A program made the translations under genes and the position numbers. Below, piece by piece: positions 1-12,300 of a stretch of 64,000 bases of DNA (positions are counted from its first letter, which is position 1; every line of letters starts with the position of its first letter). The notes below the pieces were generated by a model. The model worked only from the letters and a program-made list of their open reading frames with translations, was not told the DNA's origin and ran no database searches. The DNA comes from Chrysoperla carnea (Eukaryota > Arthropoda > Insecta > Neuroptera > Chrysopidae): NCBI RefSeq assembly GCF_905475395.1, contig NC_058337.1, positions 99,380,368-99,444,367 on the forward strand, given 5' to 3'.

Positions 1-454
1 TATCACTATATAAATTCTAACTACGTTTTGAGGTAAACGTTTATGAGAAACGATTTGATTTCTGTCTATATCACTCTTCTTATAATATTATTAGGTATTT
101 TTTTCACGATTTGTTATTTTTATTGCTTTGTTATCACGCCCTAAAGAGTGTGTTTGCCGCGTCAAATGAATAATATTTGGCCATTATAGTCTCCATTATC
201 GAAGCAAAATACAAATAAATTAGCGATTGTAATCACGTGTGTTTGAAAACATTTTCATATGAGCCCGTAACAAAAAAAAAGGCACTCATCGAACACCTAG
301 AAATTATAAGGTTAAAATGGCTGAAATGTTTACTAGTGTTTACTAGTGGTGGGCGTAATATGTGTTTCAAAAATTTTCACTTCACTATAATTTTTAGTTG
401 TTCGATGGGTTCCTTTTTCTGTTATGGGCTCTTATATACTATAGGTGGATTAGG

Positions 455-715
455 TTAGGTTATATTGGCTAGAACACACTTACGCTATAGAGCTGATTGT
501 GATACCATGTATGTATTTTACCACCTTTTCCGCTGATAATTTCATTTATCAGTTCTTCAATTATATTCAGAGGCTGAGTGCATCTCCTTCATGCATATAA
601 TATGCACAACACCAGCCCATCACAACTATTAATAAATTAATTTTTGTTCTGATGGCGGGAATCGAACCCGCTACCCTAGACATACCGCGAATGGAACTGA
701 TTACCCCTTAATACT
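455..715 (-). mobile_element. tRNA-derived SINE fragment in intron 3 of gene A
   Basis: The minus strand reads a tRNA-like B box and T arm (TAGCGGGTTCGATTCCCGCC at about 673-654). A non-tRNA body follows (GGGCTGGTGTTGTGCATA and GAAGGAGATGCACTCAGCC), and the element ends near TATAACCTAACC at about 455. The 5' tRNA half (A box and anticodon arm) is not recognisable, so it is a 5'-truncated or diverged SINE rather than a tRNA gene. Confidence 0.55.
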
Positions 716-748
716 ATAGGTAAAAAGAAAATAAAATTCTTTACTCAC

Positions 749-3700
749 CAATGGCATATTACCGTCTACCTTTTTTACGTAAACATTAAACATTTCTTTT
801 TTAAGTGTACTTCCATTGAGATATAAAGTCCAATCGTTTGTCAATTCATACTTTTCAGTATCACCATTCAATGTTAAAACGTATTCTTTAGAAATGACAC
901 AGTGTACCATTGAGTTTACACCACGCGCAATACTATCCCATTTAGAAAGAGTGAAAAATATGTTGGTCAATGACATATGTGTTTCCATACTCCAATAATC
1001 CCAAAAATGTCGAGGTATTCCTGTATAAACTTCAGTGTAACGTGGTGTATCAATTGTTACATCCCATTCTTTTCTGAATACTGGATAAACGACATCCAAG
1101 TGCATTGGCATTACATTTGTTTCAGTTTTAGTATTTCTTTGGGAATACATTGAATAAAGATAACGTAATGCATTAAAATGATTTAAAACCATTTGTACCA
1201 TTTCCAGTTCTACGTCATTGACAGTAACATCAATTGCATACCGATTTAAGTTTGAATGAGCAACAGCACATTCGAGTGGAACAGGAGCAAAATTCCATTT
1301 ACTAACAACTTCTGGTCGGCATTCGTTATAAGTAATTTTACGTTCTTTTAAGATGCGTTCTTGTTCTTCGCTACGAGTACCTTTAATGTCAAAATTAATG
1401 ACACCTAATTTGTCAACTTCACCAAGTGATAAAATAAATTTTGAATCTAAATTATCTTCTTTCATTTGATAACGTAAGTCAATACCAAGCTTACGTTCCT
1501 TGTTAACTTGGTCATTATGGGTAATCGACCATTTAAGTGCAGTTTTTCGTTCTGGTGCAGAAATGAGTAGCATAAGACTTGTATTGTATGTAGCAAAATT
1601 GGTGTTTTGTACCGATTTTGTGACACCATGTACCTCAATTTGAAAACCAAATGGATTTGTTTCCATCCATTGAATCTTTTCTCTTGGGGGACCCAATATT
1701 AAATTGAATTCCATATGGTCTAAGGTATCCAACGGTGTAAAACGAACACCATATCCACAGCTTCCATAACCACTTTGGAATAATTCTGATAAATATAAAC
1801 GTAAAAATTCAATGGAGATAAAATCATCATGTTTATCTTCGATGATGTTAATTTCTCGAAGACGTGTAATTAAACCGCCACGTGATAAATCACGATCACA
1901 ATCAAATATTTTCACTTCAACATGTTGTCCTAGTGTTTTACATTCTGTATCGTAGACTACAGTCTGAAAATAAAAGAACTCGACATGAACAACACATCTC
2001 TATCAATAAAGTCATATTTCCCCCTTATTTAGATGCTTTTTATTTAAATGGAATTTTTGTTTTGTTGTCTTTTTAAAGAGAGTGTAGACTCTCAAAGCCT
2101 TAAGAAACCCGAAAAACATGATTTTCGGGGAAGGGGAAGAAAGAAACAAAAAGTTAGAAAAATACTAACTTAACCTAATACACAAATTTTCAACCCTCTA
2201 ACTCGACTTTAAGGGGCTGTGGAAATGTGCATTGCTTTAAAAACCACGATAAAACATGATTTTGAGGTATCCTAAAGAACGGACTGGGCAGTTGTCACTC
2301 CTCAAAGGTACATTTTTTATACTAACTCATCTGCACACGGATTTTTAATCCTATAGCTCAATTTAAAGAGGCTGTATAGATGTGCATAGCCATAAAATAT
2401 TAATCCATAAAAACCTAGTTTTTATTATATTACTTTTTTTATTATAGTACTTTCTGGCCGCATTTGGCTCCAGAAATTTTGTGATTAGTAGTCACAACAT
2501 ATCGCAAGCGCGAAGTTGAATTTAGAAACTTTTTTAAATCAATAATATTATAATTTTTCAATCCATAGTAACATTGTTATTACAGCAAACGTTTTTGTTT
2601 GTTTTAAAATAATTTGAATATATTATTTTAACGATTATTAGACCTATTTTCGGCTGGAGATACAAATGAATGTTTTTATCATCGCCACAAGTCTGCCTAC
2701 AAAGTTTCAGCTCGATTGGATCACGGGAAAGCGTTAAAAATCGATCCTATGTTTTTGCGACAGGCAATCATACAGGTAAGTATGCAAACACTACAAGCTA
2801 AAATAAATAACGTAAAAAATAAGAAAAATTAAGAAAAATAGGTTTTCTTCTGAGAATTCGACCCCCCCCCCAAATTGCTGAAATAAGATCCCGCTTCTAT
2901 AACATGGATCTGCCTAGAAAACAACCCTAAATTTCCACTCATTTGAAGTAGGGGTCTCCTACTGATGCTCAAAAGTAGCGGAAATAAACCACAAATGTCT
3001 CTCTTTTTTGATGGTTAAGTACGTTCCGATCGAAAAACTGGTGGTATTATAATAAAATAGACATAACAAATAGAAGCCATGCTCAGATTTCGTGGAGTTT
3101 TTATGATTTTCAAAGCAAACAGAATTACCAAACTTTCGAATTATTAAAAACGTAAAACATGAATGCTGTTCTGGGGTGTCATGAACAGATTTTTAACAAA
3201 ATATCAAAGTATCAAAACGTTTGGATTTTTTCGATAAAAAATGAGTTAAAAAAAATTACACTTACATTTGTGGAGTAGGCATCTCCTCGAATAATTGATC
3301 TGCGAACTAAATTATCTTTATGGGATTGTACGAGTACCTCTTGTGCTTTTTCTCCTTTGATAAAAACAATATTTTCGTTAAATACTTGCATTCCGTTGAT
3401 ATTATCTGAGCTTAATTTACTAAGTTCCAATTTAAATCTGTTGAATGGATATATTTCCAATGTAACATTCACTCCAAATTTTAAATTTATATATTTATTT
3501 TTTTCAATTCCGTGCCATAAATCATTGATTGGATTGTATACTTTGAATTCTGTGTTGTGCATAGTCATTGACATAATTTGAAAAGAAAATTTCATAGTTC
3601 CTTTTTTATTAGCGTACATTTTGAAATAAATTGATTGAATGTGTGGAAGCATTTCAGACATTCGAATTGGTACTCCGAAATCGGTTGGTATAATTCGTTC

Positions 3701-6700
3701 GTATAAATATGGAATTTCAATAATTTTATCTTCTTTCGCGTCAATATCAATAAATCCTAAATCTTTAGCAATATTGGGTAGTATATTTCTAGTTTGTTGC
3801 GCAATAACGTAAGTCATAACAACCCTGCCTTCGTGTCTCATAATAAATTCAACGTACTTTGTTACGGAATCTTTTGCATTTATTTTGGCATAGTTTGGTG
3901 CAGCTATTCCAACATGCAGTGATAACATTTCTGTATCGAAACCATAAACACGTGACATAACTTTTGTGCGAAAAGTAAGGCCCTTACCAAATAAAAATAA
4001 ATTGTCTATTTTTCCTCCAAGTCCGGATTTCTCATCAATGAAATCGTTTATAGAAATACCTTCATATGAATATGTGACAATTGGACGACGACTCATTCGT
4101 AAAATTGCACGAGCTATTTCACTAATTTGATTTTCATTTTTTGGAGCGTACGTGATTTGGGTAAATGTTTCTAATGTATTGTAATGAAAATTGTACAAAT
4201 GTTCGTTAGTTTCGTGATACATTAACCAATAAAGCTGCATGAATCGATTCAATGTTGGGTTTTCAGTTCGTACATAAATATCATATGCAGCTATTCGTAA
4301 ACTAATATCTAATTCACGGTCACTAAGAATTGGCCATACGAGTTTAATCATTAAACTGGGATTCTTTTGGAATAATGGAGCCACTGACCATAAAGCTAAA
4401 GAACGTAAATTGCGATCAACCACCATTTTACCGGTTAGAATAGGAGCTAAAGTATGAATTACCGATTCCATTCCAATATTGCCTAGCGCATGTAGATAAA
4501 GTACTTGGATGTTATAATCTTGAGAACTTTGTAATTTTTGCATAAACAATTTCATAAATTTGTCAAGTACGATTGAATTTTCATCAACTCTAAAGTATGT
4601 GCGTTTTATTAACGAAGCGTATGCAAGTACACTAGCGCGATGAACACGACCGCCCTCTTCACCAAATTCCAGCATATCTTCAAGTTCGATCAATAATTTT
4701 TCATTTGGACAACGGACGTGAGTTGGTAGGTCGCGTAGTAATCTTACAACCATTGTTTCGTCAAGTTTTTGTTTCCGAATTAAATTACGGATAAATACAG
4801 CTGAAGATCGTGTTCCAACATGAGGCAATAATTGAATGAATACATTGAAGGTACGAAGTTCGTTAGGTTTATTTTGCGATTGTTCTTTGAATAAAGCGAA
4901 AGTGTGTTCTAATGTGTTCAAGTCAAAGTTTTCTAATACTGCGAATAAACTTTGTAGAAGTTGTAGTCCTTTGGAATCTACTTTTGTTAATGTAATATGG
5001 TTTTCGTGTATGAAATTTACGAATTCACCTAACCATGTAATAACTTTTGGTATTATAAGATCGTTATTATATTTAGCACGACCACCAGTGATGTCAACAT
5101 GAGCCATAATTGGTCCATCGCGGCATTTGGAAAGTGGATCTTCGTATTTTAATGAACGTAATACCATTTGGTTATTAATTACAAGTGGATTTGTTACTGC
5201 AATTTCTTCAACAAAAATAAACCGTTGATGTACTTTAAGTGATATCATTTCAGTGGTTGCTCTGAATTGAGCGTCGACAATATCACCCCGTGCTTCAATC
5301 ATTTCTATGCGAGCGTTCTTGTCCATTTGGTTTATTTTATAAATCCGGTTAGAGTCAACATCTAGGAAGTTGGCATTTCGCTTTAAATTGTAATTGTCTC
5401 CACATTGCCTTGGGTCGGCTGTCTTAATAACCATAATATGATCGTCTAGTGGTAGCACATCGTATGTAACGTTGCATAAACCATAAATGGTTTGTTCGCT
5501 TGAATATTCAACGTGACCTGCATTGTTCCAAGTTGTACCAAAAGTTGATACAACTTCAGTGTTAAACTGGAAAATTGATGCAATTGATTTTTTGATATTG
5601 TAGGACCATTCTTGGTCATTTGAATCAACCATCACAGCGGTTACAAGTTTGTTACTGTCATATTTAATTGCGAATGGTAGGGAAAGTGCTTCAGCTTCTT
5701 TTGGAATTGTCACGTAAACATGGTTAGTGACACTTTCTTGCATTGGACCATTTTCAAGATCAAAAACGATATTATCCAAACGAACCATTAATGTGTCTTC
5801 TTCATTCTTTTGGACATGGACTTTAGCTTGAAGTTCATATAATGAAGCGTATGATGCTGGTTGGTCTGTTCGTACGGTAACATGTGATTCATAATTGAAT
5901 ACTACTTCTTTTCCAGTTGTAAAAAAATCAATTTTTGATGCGGTGGCACTGTTTATAGCAGCGATAGTTAGGATGAAAGCTGCAAAAAAAAAACGTATTC
6001 AATTTATAATTACGATTTCTTTTATCATAACAATTTCAGATGAAAATATTTGCATACTTTTAAGAGCGTGTAAGCCGTCGGGGTTTTACTTTTTGAACTT
6101 TATTTTATTTAAACTATATATTGGGGCTATAATTTCGTGATAATAAATAACAGCATATGTATACAGGGTTGATCACGCTATACGACACGGAAGATTATGG
6201 CTAAACGGCTTGTTTTTATCAAAATTTTCTTTCAAGGGTAGATGCAGGTTATTGACTGTACATTCTAAAATTATTTTCGTGATATACAGGGTGATCGGAA
6301 ACGCTGAATGAATCTGTATATTACAAAAATAACTTAAAATCCACACCCAATGAGGCTCTGTCAACTTGAAATACTTTAGTCATAGCTTTATAAATATTAA
6401 ATTTGTTAAAATCACTTTATATCTGGAAATGTAAGTTTTTCATGAAAACGTAAACAGTTGATGGTATTTGAGAGTTAACAGTAACAATTTACTTTTGGTG
6501 TTGACATAAACCCTGTGTTGTATTTAAGTTAAACAAGTTATTATCTTTTAAAACTTGTACTTCTTTAGTCATTATTTTGGGACACCCTGTATACGCAAAT
6601 GAAATAAAAAACAGGATGTGTTCTATTTAAAAAAATACAATTTTGTTCCATTCCGCGTTTCCGATCACTCTGTATATTACGAAAATAGTTTTAAAATGTT

Positions 6701-7389
6701 CAGTCAATTCCCTTCTTCTAGCCTTGAAAGAAAATTTTGTTAAAATCAATCCGTTTAGCCATAATCTTCCATGTCGTATAGTTTGATCAATCCTGTGTAT
6801 TTGAAAAATGCTCATTACACCCTTTCATTTGATATCTAACACGGTATCATTAAATTAAAAGTTTTAGTTCATGACTTTATGTCCTCTAATGGTCGCCACA
6901 TCCAATTTAATGTGACGTCACATTGAATATAACCAACGGAGGATCAAGATGTTTTCAACGATATCTCATTTGTCAAATTATGATAAGTAGTTTAGAAGTT
7001 ATGAAGGAACCGATTAACATACACACATACATACCGGTCAAACACGTACCCCTCGCCGTCGTCTGGGCAAAAACTGACATTAATGAAGGTTGTTGGGTTC
7101 GAAGGGGAGCATAATTATGTATCAAAAAATATTTTTGACACAGACTTTTCAGATCATTGAAAAGCCGATTCTATTTCTGTGTGCATTGCTTTCGGTGTGA
7201 AATTGCTAATCTTGAATTGCGAGCGCTTTTACGTGCCGTAATCAAATTACCATTTGTATTCGAAAATCGTTACAAAAAGGAAAACTAATTCAGCATTCGT
7301 ACTAAAATTGTGTGTGGCAGACGTAAGACTTAACAATATTTTAACAAAAAAAATAAAATAAAAAAGCACATACCAACTATAGGACCCAT
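749..7389 (-). CDS. Vitellogenin-like lipid transfer protein, gene A (3' end outside window)
   Basis: Coding exons read on the minus strand: 7389-7374 (ATG GGT CCT ATA GTT G), 5979-3266 and 1963-749. All introns are GT-AG, with donors GTATGT, GTAAGT and GTGAGT. Joined, they give 1315 codons with no break. The protein begins MGPIVAFILTIAAINSATAS, a good secretion signal split by intron 1. Exon 2 carries the vitellogenin/lipoprotein N-terminal lipid-binding module (beta barrel, then helical repeats). Exon 3 carries the C-terminal half, up to the start of a D-like module (CVISKEYVLTLNG). Family knowledge: such proteins are secreted by fat body or follicle cells and carry lipid to oocytes. No last exon like those of genes B and C occurs in bases 1-748, so it probably lies beyond the left edge; loss cannot be excluded. 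No polyserine tract is present. Its 5' exon 2 matches gene B almost base for base, while exon 3 is closer to gene C. Confidence 0.85.
1964..3265. other. Intron 2 of gene A
   Basis: AT-rich intron with no ORF of note. It includes a C run at about 2862-2871 and two loosely similar segments (near 2150-2260 and 2330-2400) sharing the theme AGGGGCTGTGGAAATGTGCAT. No complete mobile element is visible. Confidence 0.5.
6159..6801. repeat. Inverted-repeat MITE-like element in intron 1 of gene A
   Basis: The outer arms are 6159-6240 (ATACAGGGTTGATCACGCTA onward) and 6720-6801 (its reverse complement, ending TGATCAATCCTGTGTAT). An inner pair near 6290-6320 and 6650-6690 (CAGGGTGATCGGAAACGC) is also inverted. 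The arms are clearly related but diverged by several substitutions. No transposase is present. Confidence 0.55.
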
Positions 7390-7439
7390 TGTTGAAAACA
7401 CAGTTCACCACTGTGAAAATTAATAACATTTACAATTGC

Positions 7440-7447
7440 CTTTTATA
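7440..7447 (-). promoter_or_regulatory. TATA box of vitellogenin-like gene A
   Basis: The minus strand reads CTATAAAAGGC, 51 nt upstream of the ATG at 7389. The same TATAAAAG octamer occurs at nearly the same distance in genes B and C, so it is probably the core promoter. Confidence 0.6.
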
Positions 7448-7489
7448 GTGATTAATTTAATAATTATGAAAAAAAAAAATTCACAGCTC

Positions 7490-7830
7490 AGGAGCTGCGT
7501 TAGCTAAGCGAATTGCCTCAGAGATTGAAAAAATAACACATTTTTTTAAAAATCAAATAATATGCATTTTTAGTTTTGTAAAGAATTTTTATTTTGAAAA
7601 CTAAGCGCTTAGAGATAAAATCACAAAAATATTTTTTTCCTTAAAATTGATAAGAAAAAATTCAAAATTTTGTACTTTGAGCACCCTCCACCCCTTGTTT
7701 ATCTGTCGATTTTTCTCAATAACGAACTTGACCTTTTAAATACTAAAGCATCAGTATAAAAGCAATTTTTTCAAAATTCAACCAGCAGTCTAAAAGCAAT
7801 AGCTCCATTTCCTTTGGCAATTCGCTAAAA
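7490..7830. repeat. Dispersed repeat family B, copy 1
   Basis: The segment around 7725-7830 (GAACTTGACCTTTTAAATAC ... AGCAATAGCTCCATTTCCTT) reappears reverse-complemented at about 33880-34110. This identifies a dispersed, noncoding repeat in the spacer between genes A and B. Ends are not defined; the upstream boundary is approximate. Confidence 0.4.
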
Positions 7831-8380
7831 ATATAATATGCATATTAATCCAGTGTTTTCCTGTTTGTTTGTTTTGTTTTTTTCACTTAAACTTGAGTCA
7901 GATTGATAACGATTTTATTACTGAGATATTTTGATGTCAGGTCAAAATTAATTTTTTACTACCTACTGATAACATATGATTGTGTTTATCCTCAAATTGG
8001 AAAGTAATATATTATTTTTGAAGTTTTTTGAAGTTTTTTGAAATTTTTGATATTTCTTATTTGATATTCTAAAAAGTTTTATTAGAAAGTGCTGTAGCGG
8101 GCTTAAAGTAATCGAACTTGTGTAATGAATAAATGAACTGTCTATACTCAAATAATTATATGAATTTTTTTTGTTACATAGCTTTTTCACTACATACAAA
8201 TATAAAACAATTCGCAACACTTTTATTTTAATGTTATTATGATAGATTGTGTGTATTGTAATCTCTACTATTGTAATCTGTGTTGACGGTATTGCATACT
8301 GCTGTTTAAATAGTTACAATCCATTGTTATCGTATCGTCTAGCAAATTCTAGAACCATCACGTATGTTCTGTTGCATATA

Positions 8381-8865
8381 TCTATATATATATAAAACAA
8401 AGTCGTGTTAGTTACACTACTTATAACTAAAGAACGGCTGAACCGATTTAGCTGAAAATTGGCAGGGAGGTAGTTTAGAGCCAGGAGAAGGGCATAGGAT
8501 ACTTTCGTTCGACAGCATTCCCGTGAGACTTGACATGAAACGTCAGTCACTATAAAACGTGGTATAACAAAAAAGAATCAGACTTGGAATAACAAAATGC
8601 AAATGACAGCTATGTAATTGACGTATAATGACAGATATGTAATGACGTATGGATGACAATTTGATATTTGTAAGAAATCAATAATAAAAATATTTCTATT
8701 AAATAAATAATTAACAATTATAATGTAATGATAGTGGCATTGATAATGTAAAACAATCCCTTCGAGTGTTATGGAAAGGAGATAAATGATATCAAGACAG
8801 ATGAAGGTTATAAAGCGGTGGTTTTGATTTTTAAGCCCAGTGAAGCGGGCGGGTATTAAGCTAGT
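8381..8865 (+). mobile_element. Helitron-like nonautonomous element
   Basis: It begins TCTATATATATATAAAAC directly after an A and ends with a GC-rich segment followed by CTAGT (8861-8865), after CCCAGTGAAGCGGGCGGGTA. The 5' TC, the 3' CTRR-T end and the lack of terminal inverted repeats are Helitron hallmarks. The inner text AGAACGGCTGAACCGATTTA is of a kind common in insect repeats. It has no Rep/helicase ORF and lies in the spacer between genes A and B. Confidence 0.5.
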
Positions 8866-9221
8866 CTTACTATAAAACGATATTGTTTGTTTCTTTTTTG
8901 AATTGTCTAGATTACATTTGTTTATAATATAGTACTATATGTGTGTGTTAATTGTTAACACCACAGTACCCTATCGTTAACAGTAAAGTATGACCCATGA
9001 ATATAATTTCAAAAGTAAATGTTTGTTTCTTATACTGCTTTCGATAGATTAAAGAAAGATCACTTGACAATCTATTTCAGTTTATATTCTTACGTTTTTG
9101 GTTTGAAATATCAATAGTTTTGCAAACGGATAGAGGAAAATTATTCAATTTTTTCAATAAAAGGAAAGGATGAGTACGTATTACGATGGAATTTCAACAT
9201 TGTAAATAATTTATAAGATAC

Positions 9222-9227
9222 TTTATT
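9222..9227 (-). terminator. Possible polyadenylation signal of gene B
   Basis: AATAAA on the minus strand lies about 92 nt past the stop codon at 9319. The surrounding DNA is very AT-rich, so chance occurrence is likely enough to keep confidence low. Confidence 0.3.
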
Positions 9228-9318
9228 AATTAAATATAATACAATTTTTTCAAAAAATAACATTCATTTTAAATTAAATTTGTAATATAAAAAATCTAAT
9301 TAAAATCTATATTTAAAG

Positions 9319-12300
9319 TTATAATCCAAACATAGACATAGCAGTAACAAAGCTTGCAGTGCTTATGCTAAAGTCCTGTTCTAACCCAGCTTCTGCACAA
9401 TGTCCGTCAAAATTTTGTATTAGTCCTGGATGAAGCATTGAACGTATTGTTCTACCGTCGTAAATTACATGGAGTCCATACAATCTTGTAGAGAACATGA
9501 TCATTTTTGGTGATTCAACCATTAAATAACTCCAGATTGGTTCTTCTGTGTATTTTCCAACAATTGGCGTAACCACATTATTATTTACTTTGATAACGAA
9601 TTCATGCCCTTCTGGTATGATTTCAATGACATCTTTTCCCATTTTTATTTGCATTGCCTGAAATTAGATATAATAGACAGATTACTTTAAAATAACTAGA
9701 ATTCAGACTTGGAAAGTAACTCAAAAACAAAAAGAGATATTTGGCTGAAATTGAAAAATTATAGTACGTTATTAGTCCGTAAGCTCTTATAATGTTGGAT
9801 TTTCATTATGTCCCGTTTTTAATATATGTATTTATGAAATATATCAAGATATACTGATTTCAGCCCCAAGTTTGTAACGCTTAAAAACATAATGCTAAAA
9901 ACAAAATATTGGTATAGGTGTTCATTAAATCACCTAATTAATCCATTTTCAGTTGTCTGTTTGACAACACGATATTAAGCTGAAATTTTTACAGCGTGCT
10001 CAGAACGTAAAAAGTGAGGTTTAGTTCTTAAATGAACAATAATGGTCAATTAGGACCCATCTTTTAAACCGTTAGAGATAGAACAAAAGTTGAAATATAA
10101 AAAATCTTCTTTATACAAAAATAAACAACTTTTGTTTGAAACATTTTTTCGTAAACATCACTGTTTACTCGTGAAGGTGTCAATTAGATATATAAACACG
10201 ACTGTGGCTACCTAAGAGTGACTTTTATCGAGAGTGACCGATCTTACTTTACTTACATGACGTCAAAAACAAACGATTGCATTATCAACACTGTCTATAC
10301 ATGGTATTTCAACAATTGTTTGTTTTTTCTTGTGTTTAAATACTTTTTAATTTTCAAGTAAAATGTAAAATTTTCCAAACTCGAGAATTTTTTCGAATTA
10401 GGGTAAAAAAATTCTTTACTTTTTTGTTTACTACAAGACAGTTTATTGAAAAAAGCTCACAATTTTTTTTGTATTAAAAAAGTTAACAGTTTTGACTGTC
10501 AAAATTATTCCTGTGTAACAGTCAAAAGGACACAACTATAATTTCTACGGCTAGAAAATGCGAGAAAATTTTTTCCTAATATGGGATTATTAAATAAAAA
10601 TCTGTCATTCTTTAAAATGTGGCGAAAAACTGTTACAATTTATTTCTAATGTAATATACAAGTACCATTCTCCTTTAAGACATGGTAGAAATTTCGTTAT
10701 GTCATAATAAACGAATCGGATGACTTTTATTTTAGAACTATCTTTGCGCCACCAAAAATAAGTTTGAAATGAGTGAATAAAATTAAGTTTCATACTCACC
10801 AAAGGTCGATTACCATTTACGTTTTTAACGAAAAAACTATAAACTTCACCTTCCTCTGCTGTACTTGCTTTAAGATATAAAGACCATTTTGACCAGTCGT
10901 TTGTTATTCCATATTTATGAGCATTACCATTTAACGTTAAAACATATTCTTTAGAAATAACACATTGCGCCATCGAGGTAACACGATCAATTCCATCCCA
11001 GTTAGAAAGAGTAAAGAAAATATTAGGCAATGAATTATCATCCAAATCCCAGTCTATCCATTCGTTTCGTGGTATTCCCAAGTAAATTTCATTGTAACTT
11101 GGTGTATCAACTGTTATATCCCATTCCTTTCGGAATATGGGATAATCTATATATAGGTGCATTGGCATTACATCATTTGTTTCATCTTTAGTAGTTCTTT
11201 TCACGTACATGAAATATCGATGACGTAAAGCATTAAAATGAGATAAAATCATTTTTACCATTCTGTTTTGGACATCATTGACAGCAACATGGATCGCATA
11301 TCGGTTTAAATTTGAATGCGCAATTGCACATTCAAGTGGAACAGGAGCTAAGAACTTTCCTGCAACCATTTCTGGTCGGCATTCGTTATAAGTTATTTTA
11401 CGTTCTTTCAATATACGTTGTTGTTCTTCGCTACGAGTACCTTTAATGTCAAAGGTAATTACTCCTAATTTGTCAACTTCACCCAGTGATAAAATTAATT
11501 TGGAATCTAAATGATCTTCTTTCATTTGATAACGTAAGTCAATATCAAGCTTACGTTCCTTGTTAACTTGATCTTTGTGAACGATCCACCATTTGATTTC
11601 ACCAATTCGTTGTAGCTCAGTAGTGCTTACATTAAGATGCGAATGATATGTAGCAAGATTAGTGTTTTGAACCGATTTTGTAGTACCTTGCATATCCATT
11701 TCAATGGTAATTGATTCTGCTACAAATCCAAGCATGTAGTCTTTTGGTTTAGACACTTCTCCTTTTGTAAACATAGTTACATCGAATTCCATATGATCGA
11801 AAGTCTCTAAAGGTGTAAGAATGACACCATAGCCGCAACGTCCATTACCAGTTGGGAATAATGTTGACAAATACAAATTTAATAATTCTAAAGTCATAAA
11901 ACCATCATTATTTTCATCAGTATTGATTTCTTGCAGACGTGTAATTAGGCCACCAGATGATAAATCACGATCACAATCAAATATTTTCACTTGAACATGT
12001 TGTCCAAGTGTATTACATTCTGTATCGTAGACTACAGTCTGAAAATAGAAAATATTACATTATTAATTAAGAATTTATCTCATAAGAGATAAATTACAGC
12101 TATTATGTTTTTTCGCATATTATTATAGTTACTTAATACTTAATGAGTGACTAATTTCGAAATAAAATTTTTTCAGGTATTCCTCGAGACAGTGCTGCAT
12201 TTAGGGAGGCACAATGTTAATTTTAATAGATAAATAAATAGACTTTTATTAATTGTAGTTTTGATTGATAAATACTATAAATTATTTTTAAAAAAAAGTT

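Noticed and set aside
651-690. tRNA gene on the minus strand
   Set aside because: Only a B box/T arm is present. There is no A box or clover-leaf 5' half, and the body continues as a repeat, so a tRNA-derived SINE fits better.
4836-5102. Plus-strand ORFs opposite the vitellogenin-like exons
   Set aside because: These are antisense shadows of long conserved minus-strand coding sequence.
10605-10799. Extra C-terminal residues of the exon 3 ORF in gene B
   Set aside because: This is read-through past a strong GTGAGT donor at 10799 that is conserved at the same place in A and C. It is intronic.
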